In this document: positions 16,022 through 25,160 of the stretch, piece by piece
Layout: the number at the start of each line of letters is the position of its first letter
How positions within the stretch are numbered: the first letter of the stretch is position 1
From: a bacterium D16-51
Lineage (GTDB): Bacteria; Bacillota; Clostridia; Lachnospirales; Lachnospiraceae
Reading direction: 5' to 3'
Assembly: GCA_003612285.1 (NCBI GenBank)
Contig: RAYE01000003.1
Location: 62,001 to 126,000 of the forward strand
DNA length: 64,000 nt
The notes under the pieces: generated by a model
The model's database searches: none
What the model saw: the letters and a program-made list of their open reading frames with translations, nothing else
Told to the model about the DNA's origin: nothing
Program-made: the position numbers and the translations under genes

Positions 16022-17656
16022 TTGGAGAAACATGTTACAAGAGTTTATTTTACAGTACTGATAATAGGAATTTTATACGCTGTTTTTGCTGCATTTTCAT
16101 TTCATATCAATATAGATACCAGGGCAGAGGGCCAGGAAGCTGCCGTATGGGACAGCAGAATGGAGGAAACGCAGGAGGATGGCATATATTATTATAAGTG
16201 CACTTTGCCTGTGGAGAATATCAATGAAAAGGCAATTGTATATAATACAGTACATATGTATTTAGAGGTACTTATTGGCGGGGATAAAGTATATGAATTG
16301 AAATCCCAAAAAGGCAGTGCAGTGAGGACTACAGGTGTTTGCTGGAATACAATTTTCCTAACGGAAGCAGATGCAGGGAAAGAGATTATATTTCAGGTAA
16401 CTCCGGTTTACAAAGACAGTAAGCCTAAGGGAAGCTTTTATTATGGCGCATATGGGGATATAGAGCATAAGGTTTTGGCTGGGCGGATTTTTCAGTTTGC
16501 AGTGGCTGTTATTATTGCACTAGCTGGGATTGTCATGCTGCTCTATGGTTTTTTTGTGGTAAAAAAAGGGCATGATGCAGAAACCATTATGCAGTTTGCC
16601 ATATTTGCCATAATGCTGGGTATCTGGTCTGTCAGTGAGACACAGATTTTAGACTGGATCTTTCCTTGCAGTATGGTAATTGTATTTGTATCGCATTTAA
16701 TGCTTATGGCAATGTTGATTCCATTTATGCTGTTTTTGCGCCATATGTATCATGACAGGGAAAACAAACTCTGGGGTTTTTGCTGTTATTTGGATTGTTT
16801 TGTAATTGCCGTGAGGGTATTCCTTCAGATAGCAGGGATATATGATTTACGCGAAACATTGCTGCTGACACATGCCTGCCTGCTGTTTTTTGTGATAGTG
16901 ATTATAATAATGACGATCCGTGAGGTTACGGGAAATAAGATTACCAGACAGGTCAAGATGAATAGTATCTGTGTGACGGTCATTTTGGTCAGCACGATCC
17001 TCGAATTGGCAGTTTACCGCCTTGGCAATAAAAGCACGCCTTTGGGCAGTATCGGTTTTCTGGTTTATATCATCGTAATGGGGGTTGAGAATGTACGGAA
17101 TTCCCGTAGATTAATGGAGCAGGCAAGGGAGAGCGCACTTTACCGCAAGCTTGCTTTTACAGATGAACTGACAGGGCTTTCTAACCGCACGGCTTTTAAG
17201 GAAGACCTTGAAAAGCGTATGGAGGTAGACAGGGCGACAGGAGAAGCAAAAATACTGCCGACTGTTGTCTATATGTTTGATTTGAATGATTTAAAGAAGT
17301 GCAATGATACCTATGGCCATGATTATGGAGACCAGTATATTAAAATGGCAGCAGGCATCTTAAAGAAGCTCTTTGCGCAGGGTGGGAAATGTTACCGTAT
17401 TGGCGGGGATGAATTCTGTGCATGGGCACCATATATTTCGTTAGAGGAAGTCCATAAAAAGCTGGCGCTGCTGGAGCAGGATGTGCAAGAGTTGAATGAC
17501 AAGGGATTTGTTGTGACAGTCAGTGTTGCCGCAGGTTATGCAGTCTATGAAGAGGGGGAAGACGGCGGCGGCCTGTACAGCACGATGAAACGGGCAGATG
17601 TGATGATGTACGAAAAGAAGCAGAATTTTAAGAGACAAAATTTGGAAAGTATATAA
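16022..17656 (+). CDS. Membrane diguanylate cyclase (7TM sensor plus GGDEF)
   Basis: A 544-residue membrane protein. One N-terminal membrane segment (about residues 8-25) and an extracellular domain of about 125 residues precede seven or so membrane helices (about 155-370), a layout like 7TMR-DISM sensors. The GGDEF domain (about 385-535) has LAFTDELTGLSNRTAF, FDLNDLKKCNDTYGHDYGD and an intact RIGGDEF, so it should make cyclic di-GMP from GTP. No RxxD inhibitory site precedes the motif. The TTG at 16022 is favoured because GGGAG lies about 8 bases upstream; GTG at 16013 is too close to it. The PilZ protein at 47037 is a possible receptor in the same genome. Confidence 0.85.
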   Translation: MEKHVTRVYFTVLIIGILYAVFAAFSFHINIDTRAEGQEAAVWDSRMEETQEDGIYYYKCTLPVENINEKAIVYNTVHMYLEVLIGGDKVYELKSQKGSAVRTTGVCWNTIFLTEADAGKEIIFQVTPVYKDSKPKGSFYYGAYGDIEHKVLAGRIFQFAVAVIIALAGIVMLLYGFFVVKKGHDAETIMQFAIFAIMLGIWSVSETQILDWIFPCSMVIVFVSHLMLMAMLIPFMLFLRHMYHDRENKLWGFCCYLDCFVIAVRVFLQIAGIYDLRETLLLTHACLLFFVIVIIIMTIREVTGNKITRQVKMNSICVTVILVSTILELAVYRLGNKSTPLGSIGFLVYIIVMGVENVRNSRRLMEQARESALYRKLAFTDELTGLSNRTAFKEDLEKRMEVDRATGEAKILPTVVYMFDLNDLKKCNDTYGHDYGDQYIKMAAGILKKLFAQGGKCYRIGGDEFCAWAPYISLEEVHKKLALLEQDVQELNDKGFVVTVSVAAGYAVYEEGEDGGGLYSTMKRADVMMYEKKQNFKRQNLESI

Positions 17657-17705
17657 AATTTTTGTGAACTCTCTCAAATTCCGACAAAAACAGTTAATTC
17701 ACTTC

Positions 17706-17734
17706 TTTACTTTTTTGCGTCCAAGTGCTAAAAT
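17706..17734 (+). promoter_or_regulatory. Probable nifJ promoter
   Basis: TTTACT (17706-17711) and TAAAAT (17729-17734) with a 17-base spacer, followed by an AAGGAGG ribosome-binding site before the nifJ ATG at 17774. Confidence 0.5.
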
Positions 17735-17773
17735 GGTGAGCAGAATTAAAATATTAAGGAGGAATATATAAAA

Positions 17774-20700
17774 ATGGCTAGAGCGAAACAATCCATGGAT
17801 GGTAATACAGCCGCAGCTCATGTGGCATATGCCTACACAGAAGTAGCTGGTATCTATCCGATTACACCTTCAAGCCCAATGGCTGACTCCGTTGACATGT
17901 GGTCAGCAGCAGGACAGAAGAACATTTTTGACAACACAGTTAAGGTTGTAGAGATGGAGTCTGAGGCAGGCGCTGCCGGTACAGTACATGGTTCCCTTGC
18001 AGCAGGCGCCCTTACTACAACATTTACGGCGTCTCAGGGACTTCTTCTTATGATCCCGAATATGTACAAGATTGCCGGGGAGCAGCTGCCTTCTGTATTC
18101 CATGTATCTGCGCGTACGGTATCTACACATGCGTTAAACATCTTCGGTGACCACAGTGATGTTTATGCATGCCGCCAGACTGGTTTTGCTATGCTGGCAG
18201 AGACAAACCCACAGGAAGTTATGGACTTAAGCCCTGTTGCCCATCTGGCAGCGCTGGAAGGGAAAGTTCCTTTCATTAACTTCTTTGATGGTTTCCGTAC
18301 ATCCCATGAAATCCAGAAAATTGAAAAGTGGGATTATGAGGATTTAAAGGAAATGTGCCCAATGGATGCGGTTGAGGAATTCCGCCGCCATGCATTGAAT
18401 CCGGAACATCCTGCAGCTCGCGGCTCCCATGAAAATGGTGATGTATTCTTCCAGCATCGTGAGGCTTGTAACAAAGCATATGATGAACTTCCTGCAGTTG
18501 TAGAGAAGTACATGAAGAAGGTCAATGAGAAGTTAGGGACGGATTATGACCTGTTCAATTACTATGGCGCTCCTGATGCAGACCGTGTGATTATCGCTAT
18601 GGGCTCCATCTGTGACGTAGCAGAAGAAGTAATTGATTATTTAACTGCTAAGGGCGAAAAAGTTGGCCTGATTAAGGTTCGCTTATACCGTCCATGGTCT
18701 CCGGAAGCAATTTTAAAGGTAATTCCTGAGACTGCTAAGAAGATTGCGGTACTTGACCGTACGAAAGAGCCAGGTTCCCTGGGTGACCCATTATATCTGG
18801 ATGTGGCAGCAACTCTCCGCGAAGCTGGCAAAACAGATATTATCCTGACAGGCGGACGTTATGGCCTTGGTTCCAAGGATACCCCTCCTTCTTCTGTATT
18901 TGCAGTATACAAAGAACTGGAAAAGGATGATCCAAAGCCTCGTTTCACAATTGGTATTGTGGATGATGTAACCAACTTAAGCCTCCCAGAGGTTAAGCCG
19001 GCACCGATTACTTCTGCACCGGGTACAAAAGAGTGCAAGTTCTGGGGTCTTGGCGGTGATGGTACAGTAGGCGCTAATAAGAACTCTACAAAGATTATTG
19101 GTGACCATACAGATAAATATATCCAGGCATATTTCCAGTATGACTCAAAGAAAACAGGTGGTGTTACAATTTCCCATCTCCGTTTTGGCGATAACCCAAT
19201 TAAGAGTCCATACTATATTAACCAGGCTGACTTCGTGGCATGCCATAACCCATCATATGTTGTAAATGGCTTTAAGATGGTTCAGGATGTTAAGCCAGGT
19301 GGTGTATTTATGATTAACTGCCAGTGGTCTGACGAAGAATTGGAAGCGAAATTAAATGCAGAAGCAAAGAAATATATTGCAGATAACAATATCCAGCTTT
19401 ATACAATTAACGCAATTGACAAGGCAATTGAAATCGGAATGGGCAAACGTACCAATACAATCCTCCAGTCTGCATTCTTTAAGTTAGCAGATGTAATGCC
19501 GATTGACGAAGCTGTTGAATATATGAAGCAGGCAGCTAAGAAGTCTTATTCTAAGAAGGGTGATGCTGTTGTAGAAATGAACTATAAAGCAATTGACGCA
19601 GGAGTGGATGCTGTACATAAAGTAGAGATTCCTGCATCCTGGTCAAATCCGGAACCAGACGCTCCTGCTAAGGAAAAGACAGGCCGTCCGGAGGTTGTTA
19701 AACTTGTCAATGACCTTCTTGAGCCAATTTCCAAGATGGATGGTGACAGCCTTCCTGTTTCCGCATTTATGGAGAATCCGGATGGACAGTTTGAGACAGG
19801 TGCATCTGCTTATGAGAAGCGTGGTACTGCCGTAACAGTTCCTGTATGGGATCCGACAAGCTGCGTTCAGTGTAATAACTGTGCATTTGTATGTTCTCAT
19901 GCAACCATTCGTCCATTCTTGATGACAGAGGATGAAGTAAAGGCTGCTCCTTCTAATATTAAAGTAGCAGATACAAAGCCAAAAGCAGGCGAGTACAAGT
20001 TTACAATGAGCGTATCTCCACTGGATTGTATGGGATGCGGCGAATGTATTACAGTATGTCCTGCAGAAGGTGCTATCAAGATGGTTCCACAGGAGTCACA
20101 GGCGGCAGAACAGCCAGTATTTGATTATCTGGTTGCCAATGTAGGCAAGAAGGACAGCGGCTTTGCTGATAATACTCCAAAGGGAAGCCAGTTTAACCAG
20201 CCGCTCCTTGAGTTCTCAGGAAGCTGCGCAGGCTGTGCAGAGACATCATATGCCCGCCTGATTACACAGTTGTTTGGTGAGCAGATGTATATCTCTAATG
20301 CAACAGGATGTTCTTCTATCTGGGGAAATCCGGCTGCTACCTCACCATATACAGTAAACAAGGATTCCAAGAAGGGACCGGCATGGTCAAACTCCCTCTT
20401 TGAGGATAATGCAGAGCATGGTCTTGGTATGTATATTGGACAGAAATATCTCCGTGACCAGGCGATTGAAACATTAAAAGAAATTGCAGCATCAGAGGAA
20501 GCATCTGCTGAGGTAAAGGCTGCGATTGATAAATTTATGGAAACAAAGGATGATACCAAAGCAAATGCACCTGCTGCTGAAGCCCTGATTGCAGAGCTTG
20601 AGAAATGTGGATGTGAGAAGTCCAAAGCAGTCCTTGCAAAGAAAGATTATCTTTCTAAGAAGTCTGTATGGATCTTTGGTGGCGACGGATGGGCATATGA

Positions 20701-21322
20701 TATTGGCTTTGGCGGACTTGACCATGTGCTTGCTTCCGGTGAAAATGTAAATGTAATGGTATTTGATACAGAAATGTATTCTAATACAGGTGGACAGGCA
20801 TCGAAAGCTTCTAATATCGGTGAGGTTTGCCAGTTTGCCGCTGCTGGTAAGGAAATCGGCAAGAAGAGCCTTGCTGAAATCGCTATGAGCTATGGCTATG
20901 TATATGTAGCGCAGATTGCCCTTGGCGCAAATCCTGCACAGACAGTAAAAGCAATTACAGAGGCTGAGGCATATAACGGACCATCCCTGATTATTGGTTA
21001 TGCTCCATGCGAGCTTCATGGTATCGCAAAGGGCGGCATGAACCACTGCCAGGATGAGATGAAGAAGGCTGTTAAGGCTGGTTACTGGAATCTCTTCTCC
21101 TTCAACCCACAGCTTAAGGCAGAAGGAAAGAATCCATTTACATTTGCTTCTGAGAAGCAGACAGACTTTGGCGGATATCAGGACTTCCTGAACAACGAAG
21201 CACGTTATACACGTCTGGTAAAACCATTCCCAGAGCGTGCTGAAAAACTCTTTAAAGAGTCTGAGGAAGCTGCAAAAGCCCGTTATGAGCATTTACAGAA
21301 ACTGGTTGAGCTTTATAAATAA
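17774..21322 (+). CDS. nifJ: Pyruvate:ferredoxin (flavodoxin) oxidoreductase
   Basis: A 1182-residue single-chain PFOR, the normal length for the anaerobic bacterial enzyme. It oxidatively decarboxylates pyruvate to acetyl-CoA, reducing ferredoxin. Domains in order: N-terminal pyrimidine-binding domain (GNTAAAHVAYAYTEVAGIYPITPS), transketolase C-like domain II, the gamma-type domain, an EKR segment, two 4Fe-4S clusters (CVQCNNCAFVC and CMGCGECITVC, about residues 696-760), the extra cluster Cys in SCAGCAETS, and a TPP-binding domain (GGDGWAYDIGFGGLDHVL, DTEMYSNTGGQASK). It is monocistronic with its own promoter and terminator, and its codon use suggests high expression. Confidence 0.97.
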   Translation: MARAKQSMDGNTAAAHVAYAYTEVAGIYPITPSSPMADSVDMWSAAGQKNIFDNTVKVVEMESEAGAAGTVHGSLAAGALTTTFTASQGLLLMIPNMYKIAGEQLPSVFHVSARTVSTHALNIFGDHSDVYACRQTGFAMLAETNPQEVMDLSPVAHLAALEGKVPFINFFDGFRTSHEIQKIEKWDYEDLKEMCPMDAVEEFRRHALNPEHPAARGSHENGDVFFQHREACNKAYDELPAVVEKYMKKVNEKLGTDYDLFNYYGAPDADRVIIAMGSICDVAEEVIDYLTAKGEKVGLIKVRLYRPWSPEAILKVIPETAKKIAVLDRTKEPGSLGDPLYLDVAATLREAGKTDIILTGGRYGLGSKDTPPSSVFAVYKELEKDDPKPRFTIGIVDDVTNLSLPEVKPAPITSAPGTKECKFWGLGGDGTVGANKNSTKIIGDHTDKYIQAYFQYDSKKTGGVTISHLRFGDNPIKSPYYINQADFVACHNPSYVVNGFKMVQDVKPGGVFMINCQWSDEELEAKLNAEAKKYIADNNIQLYTINAIDKAIEIGMGKRTNTILQSAFFKLADVMPIDEAVEYMKQAAKKSYSKKGDAVVEMNYKAIDAGVDAVHKVEIPASWSNPEPDAPAKEKTGRPEVVKLVNDLLEPISKMDGDSLPVSAFMENPDGQFETGASAYEKRGTAVTVPVWDPTSCVQCNNCAFVCSHATIRPFLMTEDEVKAAPSNIKVADTKPKAGEYKFTMSVSPLDCMGCGECITVCPAEGAIKMVPQESQAAEQPVFDYLVANVGKKDSGFADNTPKGSQFNQPLLEFSGSCAGCAETSYARLITQLFGEQMYISNATGCSSIWGNPAATSPYTVNKDSKKGPAWSNSLFEDNAEHGLGMYIGQKYLRDQAIETLKEIAASEEASAEVKAAIDKFMETKDDTKANAPAAEALIAELEKCGCEKSKAVLAKKDYLSKKSVWIFGGDGWAYDIGFGGLDHVLASGENVNVMVFDTEMYSNTGGQASKASNIGEVCQFAAAGKEIGKKSLAEIAMSYGYVYVAQIALGANPAQTVKAITEAEAYNGPSLIIGYAPCELHGIAKGGMNHCQDEMKKAVKAGYWNLFSFNPQLKAEGKNPFTFASEKQTDFGGYQDFLNNEARYTRLVKPFPERAEKLFKESEEAAKARYEHLQKLVELYK

Positions 21323-21345
21323 TTACAGTAGGTTACTGCTAATAA

Positions 21346-21381
21346 AACCTCCATTCGGTATTTCCGAATGGGGGTTGTTTT
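21346..21381 (+). terminator. Rho-independent terminator of nifJ
   Basis: A 13-pair stem (21346-21358 with 21364-21376) around a 5-base loop, followed by GTTTTA, 24 bases after the nifJ stop codon. Confidence 0.8.
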
Positions 21382-21402
21382 AGGTGAAAAGGATGATATA
21401 AT
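21375..21402 (+). promoter_or_regulatory. Possible promoter upstream of element copy B
   Basis: TATAAT at 21397-21402 with TTGTTT 16 bases upstream. If used, transcription would run through the inverted-repeat element into the DUF4358 gene, so the element would lie in the 5' leader. Confidence 0.35.
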
Positions 21403-21412
21403 ATGGTTAAGG

Positions 21413-21601
21413 GTTACTATTCACGGTCAATTTCTGAAAAGACTGAAATCATTGTGCTTGCACATATGATTTTAGCTCTTTTCTAGAAATTGACTGTAAA
21501 GGCTGTTCTATTTTCATAAGATAGACAAAGCTGCATAGCAGCAACCTATGCCGAAGGCAGAGGGTCTATCGCATGAAAAAAGAATGGCCGTGAATAGTAA
21601 C
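21413..21601 (+). mobile_element. Non-coding inverted-repeat element (MITE-like), copy B, with 8-bp target duplication
   Basis: A 189-bp element with terminal inverted repeats GTTACTATTCACGGTC and GGCCGTGAATAGTAAC. It is flanked on both sides by GGTTAAGG (21405-21412 and 21602-21609), a perfect 8-bp direct repeat expected from transposition. The interior can form two hairpins, one at about 21426-21495 and a second from about 21505 to 21583, closed by the terminal repeats into a three-way junction. It has no coding frame, so movement would need a transposase elsewhere. Confidence 0.75.
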
Positions 21602-21682
21602 GGTTAAGGACTTCAGGCTGCAAATATATTGTCTGAGCAGAATGGGCAGATGGTTAAGATTATGAAGTGGAGGTTATACGAT

Positions 21683-22249
21683 ATGAGAAAAAAATTATTG
21701 GCGGCTTTATTGGCAGTCTCATTAACAGCAGGAAGCGTGGCGGCTGTTCCAGTGCCGGGAAGTACAGAGATGGTAGCGGAAGCAGCAAAGAAAAAGACGC
21801 CTTCTGTAAAAAAAATCCGTCAGGCGATTATGAAAAAGTTTGGTGATAATTACCTTGCGGATTTGCTTTTGACAAAGACAGAAATTAAGCAGCGTTATGG
21901 GATTTCCTCATCCTGGTATTCTGATATCATTGCGGAGATACCAATGATGAGTGCACATGTTGACACGCTTGTTATTGCAAAAGCAAAGAATAAGGCATCT
22001 AAGAAAAAGATTAAAAAGAAGCTTACAGATTATAGGGCAGGCCTTATTAAGGATACATGCCAGTATCCTATGAATTTATTGAAGATACAGGCGTCAAGGG
22101 TGTATGAAAAAGATAATTATGTGTTCTTTATTATGCTTGGGCAGGTTGACAGCAAGATACAGGAAACTGCGACGGAAGAGCAGATTATAAAGGCATATAA
22201 GGCGGAAAACAAGAAAGCAGTTTCTGTAATTAATTCCCTGTTTAAGTAG
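21683..22249 (+). CDS. DUF4358-family secreted protein
   Basis: A 188-residue exported protein. The signal peptide is clear (MRKKLLAALLAVSLTAGSVAA then a probable cleavage near residue 21-30), with a Lys-rich mature start. The body has YLADLLLTKTEIKQRYGIS and a central WYSDIIAEIPMMSAHVDTL segment, the pattern of DUF4358, a Firmicutes family of unknown function that is often found beside MBOAT acyltransferases. That is the case here. GGAGG stands 9 bases before the ATG at 21683, which is preferred over the upstream frame start because it places the signal peptide at the N-terminus. It probably acts at the outer face of the membrane. Confidence 0.75.
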   Translation: MRKKLLAALLAVSLTAGSVAAVPVPGSTEMVAEAAKKKTPSVKKIRQAIMKKFGDNYLADLLLTKTEIKQRYGISSSWYSDIIAEIPMMSAHVDTLVIAKAKNKASKKKIKKKLTDYRAGLIKDTCQYPMNLLKIQASRVYEKDNYVFFIMLGQVDSKIQETATEEQIIKAYKAENKKAVSVINSLFK

Positions 22250-22472
22250 AAAAAGGTGCGAAGCCTTTCCAGGCTCGAAAACACCTCGCCAGGCAAGGCT
22301 GATGCCGCAAAGGTGCTGGAACAGCACCTAAGAAGAACGCAAAACCAGCGTTCTTCACACTCAAGTCGGCGAAGTTTCCTATTATAGAGACAAAATACGT
22401 CCCTATAGAATGATTATTGTTTCACCAATGCTATTTATGCCGCTGTCCATAGGCGGTGGAATGGAGAGTTTT
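22250..22472 (+). other. Hairpin-rich intergenic spacer
   Basis: A 223-bp non-coding spacer with at least three small hairpins: AGCCT/AGGCT at about 22262-22275, GGTGCTG/CAGCACC at 22312-22328 and GAAGAACGC/GCGTTCTTC at 22332-22356. Its two ends (AAAAAGGTGCGAAG near 22251 and CGAAGTTTCCTAT near 22370) recur joined together at 34142-34163, so the spacer looks like a dispersed repeat. I see no gene or clear promoter in it. Confidence 0.4.
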
Positions 22473-23897
22473 ATGGTATTTAGTAGTTTGCTGTTTCTGT
22501 TTCGGTTTCTGCCGTGCGTTTTCCTCCTTTACTTTATAACGCCCTCCTGCATGAAGAATACATGGAAAAACCTGGTGTTATTTTTGGCGAGCCTTGTGTT
22601 TTATGCATGGGGGGAGCCGGTTTATATTGTCCTGATGTTGTTTTCAACAGTGGTGGATTATATCAATGGCGGGCTGGCGGGATATTTTATCCAGAGAGAA
22701 AACAAAAAAGCAGCAAAGATTTTTGTGTTTTTATCAGTGGCAATAAATTTATCGCTTCTTGGAGTGTTTAAATATACGGGGTTTATTACTGGCATTTGGA
22801 ACCAGATAACGGGAATGGATATCAGGGTAAAAGAGCTTGCACTGCCGATTGGAATTTCTTTTTACACGTTCCAGACGATGTCTTACACGATTGATGTATA
22901 TCGGAAAGACGCTAAACCAGAAAGGAATATTATTAATTTTGGCGCTTATGTTACGATGTTTCCTCAGCTTATTGCCGGGCCGGTGGTGAGGTTTAAAGAA
23001 ATTTCTGTTTATCTGCGCGAAAGGAAAGGTTCCGTTGAAAAGCTGTCGTATGGCGTCCTTAGATTTGTGACAGGGCTTGGCAAAAAAGTGATTTTTGCAA
23101 ACCAGGCAGGGGAGATTTTTAAGACAGTAACAGCATATTCAGGGGAAAACCTTACTACTGTGTCTGCATGGTTTGGGATGCTTATGTTTGCATTGCAGAT
23201 TTATTTTGATTTTTCTGGGTATTCTGATATGGCAATTGGGCTTATGGCAATTTTTGGGTTTGATATTCCTGAAAATTTTGATTACCCATATATGTCTAAA
23301 AGCATTACAGAATTTTGGCGCAGATGGCACATATCGCTGGGTACATGGTTTAAAGAGTATGTATATATACCATTGGGCGGCAGCAGGAAAGGAATGGCAA
23401 GGACTTTTATTAATATATTTATAGTTTGGTTCCTGACTGGTTTATGGCATGGGGCAAGCTGGAATTTTATAGCGTGGGGCATGTATTTCTGCCTTTTTCT
23501 TATAATAGAAAAACTGGGGCTTTTGAAAATCCTGGACAGGCTTCCGGCTTTGGTAAGCCGTGTCTATGCACTAACAATTATATATTTTGGCTGGCTGCTG
23601 TTTGCATGGGAAGATATCGCACACCACAGGGTTTTTATCAAGGCAATGACTGGAAGTGCTGGCGCAGGTTTTGTCAATAATAACACGATGTACTTGGTTG
23701 TAAGCAATGCTGTCCTTTTAGCCCTGCTTATTATTGGAAGTACGAATATCCCGGCGAAGCTGGGTACATGGGTGTGTTTAAAAAATGAAGTTCTTGCTGT
23801 TATTTTGAAAACATTGTATATTGTCGGGATATTTTTGGTATCGGTCGCTTATCTGGTAAATGGTACGTATAATCCGTTTTTATATTTCAGGTTTTAA
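22473..23897 (+). CDS. MBOAT family membrane-bound O-acyltransferase (AlgI/DltB-like)
   Basis: A 474-residue polytopic membrane protein of the MBOAT family that moves acyl groups across the membrane onto extracellular polymers. It starts MVFSSLLFLFRFLPCVF, the usual opening of bacterial AlgI-like proteins; GGAG lies 6 bases upstream, so the earlier in-frame ATG at 22410 is rejected. Conserved features are GISFYTFQTMSYTIDVYR, FPQLIAGPVVRF, FWRRWHISLGTWFKEYVYIP and the catalytic His in GLWHGASWNFIAWG (about residue 324). It is followed by a DHHW protein, the expected partner, and preceded by DUF4358. Confidence 0.9.
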   Translation: MVFSSLLFLFRFLPCVFLLYFITPSCMKNTWKNLVLFLASLVFYAWGEPVYIVLMLFSTVVDYINGGLAGYFIQRENKKAAKIFVFLSVAINLSLLGVFKYTGFITGIWNQITGMDIRVKELALPIGISFYTFQTMSYTIDVYRKDAKPERNIINFGAYVTMFPQLIAGPVVRFKEISVYLRERKGSVEKLSYGVLRFVTGLGKKVIFANQAGEIFKTVTAYSGENLTTVSAWFGMLMFALQIYFDFSGYSDMAIGLMAIFGFDIPENFDYPYMSKSITEFWRRWHISLGTWFKEYVYIPLGGSRKGMARTFINIFIVWFLTGLWHGASWNFIAWGMYFCLFLIIEKLGLLKILDRLPALVSRVYALTIIYFGWLLFAWEDIAHHRVFIKAMTGSAGAGFVNNNTMYLVVSNAVLLALLIIGSTNIPAKLGTWVCLKNEVLAVILKTLYIVGIFLVSVAYLVNGTYNPFLYFRF

Positions 23898-23900
23898 GGT

Positions 23901-23950
23901 AATGTTCTACGGCCGTTTTTGAAAAAAGAGTGGCCGTGAATAATTATGAT
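23901..23950 (+). repeat. Probable remnant of the inverted-repeat element
   Basis: The sequence around 23903-23946 contains GTTCTACGGCCG and GAGTGGCCGTGAATA, resembling the inner edge and the right end of copies A and B with the middle lost. It lies between the MBOAT and DHHW genes. Confidence 0.4.
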
Positions 23951-23985
23951 TTAAAGAAATAAGAATGTGCAGGAGAGGAATGGTT

Positions 23986-25113
23986 ATGAAGCGTTTTTTT
24001 CGATTAGTACCGTCATTGGTGTTTTTCGCCATGCTTTTGGCGATAATGGCCGCAGGGATAGCAAAAAAGGATAAAACGTATTCTTCTGCGGAAAACAGGA
24101 TGCTGCAGGAATTTCCCAAGTTTTCTGTAAAAAGGCTTCTAAATGGGAAATTTCAGAAAAAATATGAAACATATCTTAGCGACCAGTTTCCACAAAGAGA
24201 TTCATGGGTGAAATTCCAGACAACCACAGAAAGGGCATTTGGCAAAAAAGAGTCAAATGGCGTATTTTTTGGAAAAGATGGATTTCTTTTGGAAAAGCAT
24301 ACGAAAGAGGAGTTTGATAAAAAACTTGTAAATAAAAATGTCCGTGCGCTTGGAAAATTTGTAAAACAGGCTTCTAAGTCGGCAGAGGTCAAGGTTATGA
24401 TGGTTCCATCGAAAACATACACGCTTGATCACTGCCTGCCAGCTTTTGCTGAAACATATGATGAAGCTGTTTTTTACAATCAGTTGGAAAAGGAGCTTCC
24501 GAAATCCGTTTTGGTGCCTGTCTGTGATATGCTGAAAAATCATAAGAAAGAATATATTTTTTACAAAACAGACCATCACTGGACGACTTTTGGCGCCTGG
24601 TATGGATATGTGTCGTATCTGGAATCTTGTAAAATGGATGATAAAATTGCAGAACCTAAGAAAGACCTAAAAAAGGTTTCAGATAGTTTTCTCGGTACGA
24701 CTTATTCCAAGGTAAATATGTATTCCCAAAAAGATAAAATATATATATATGAACCAGGGCATGAAATGGAAGTTGTATATAATCTTGGTGAAAAGACTGG
24801 GAAAACCTTTTATGAGAAAAAATATTTAAAGAAAAAAGATAAGTACAGTGTGTTTTTTGGCGGCAATCAGGCGCTTCTTGAAATTTCCGGGGGCGCTAAG
24901 AAAAAAGAAACATTGCTGGTGGTGAAAGATTCTTTTGCGAATTGTATGCTTCCATTCCTTGCAGAGGATTATGGGAAAGTGGTTGTAGCAGATATGCGCC
25001 ACCTTAATATAAGTATGTCTATGCTTATAAGGAAATTCAGGCCAGAAAAGGTACTTGTCCTTTACAATACCATACAGTTTATGCAGGATAAAGAATTTGC
25101 ATTAAAGCCATAA
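23986..25113 (+). CDS. DHHW-family (AlgX/AlgJ-like) exopolymer acetylation protein
   Basis: A 375-residue protein with an N-terminal membrane anchor (about residues 5-24) and an extracellular SGNH-like domain. The family signature DHHW is present in YKTDHHWTTFGAW (about residue 196), and VVKDSFANCMLPFL near the C-terminus carries a Ser of the SGNH type. Such proteins act with an MBOAT partner to O-acetylate an extracellular polysaccharide, MBOAT moving the acyl group out and the DHHW protein attaching it. AGGAGAGG sits 7 bases before the ATG at 23986. It forms a unit with the MBOAT and DUF4358 genes. Confidence 0.8.
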   Translation: MKRFFRLVPSLVFFAMLLAIMAAGIAKKDKTYSSAENRMLQEFPKFSVKRLLNGKFQKKYETYLSDQFPQRDSWVKFQTTTERAFGKKESNGVFFGKDGFLLEKHTKEEFDKKLVNKNVRALGKFVKQASKSAEVKVMMVPSKTYTLDHCLPAFAETYDEAVFYNQLEKELPKSVLVPVCDMLKNHKKEYIFYKTDHHWTTFGAWYGYVSYLESCKMDDKIAEPKKDLKKVSDSFLGTTYSKVNMYSQKDKIYIYEPGHEMEVVYNLGEKTGKTFYEKKYLKKKDKYSVFFGGNQALLEISGGAKKKETLLVVKDSFANCMLPFLAEDYGKVVVADMRHLNISMSMLIRKFRPEKVLVLYNTIQFMQDKEFALKP

Positions 25114-25160
25114 TGGTAAATCTGGAAGGAAAATAGTTTACTGAAAGAGAGAGACTATAG

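Noticed and set aside
20492-21292. Long antisense open frame inside nifJ (266 codons)
   Set aside because: It lies wholly within the highly conserved TPP-binding end of nifJ, has no RBS and has low-complexity Cys/Leu-rich composition typical of a shadow frame.
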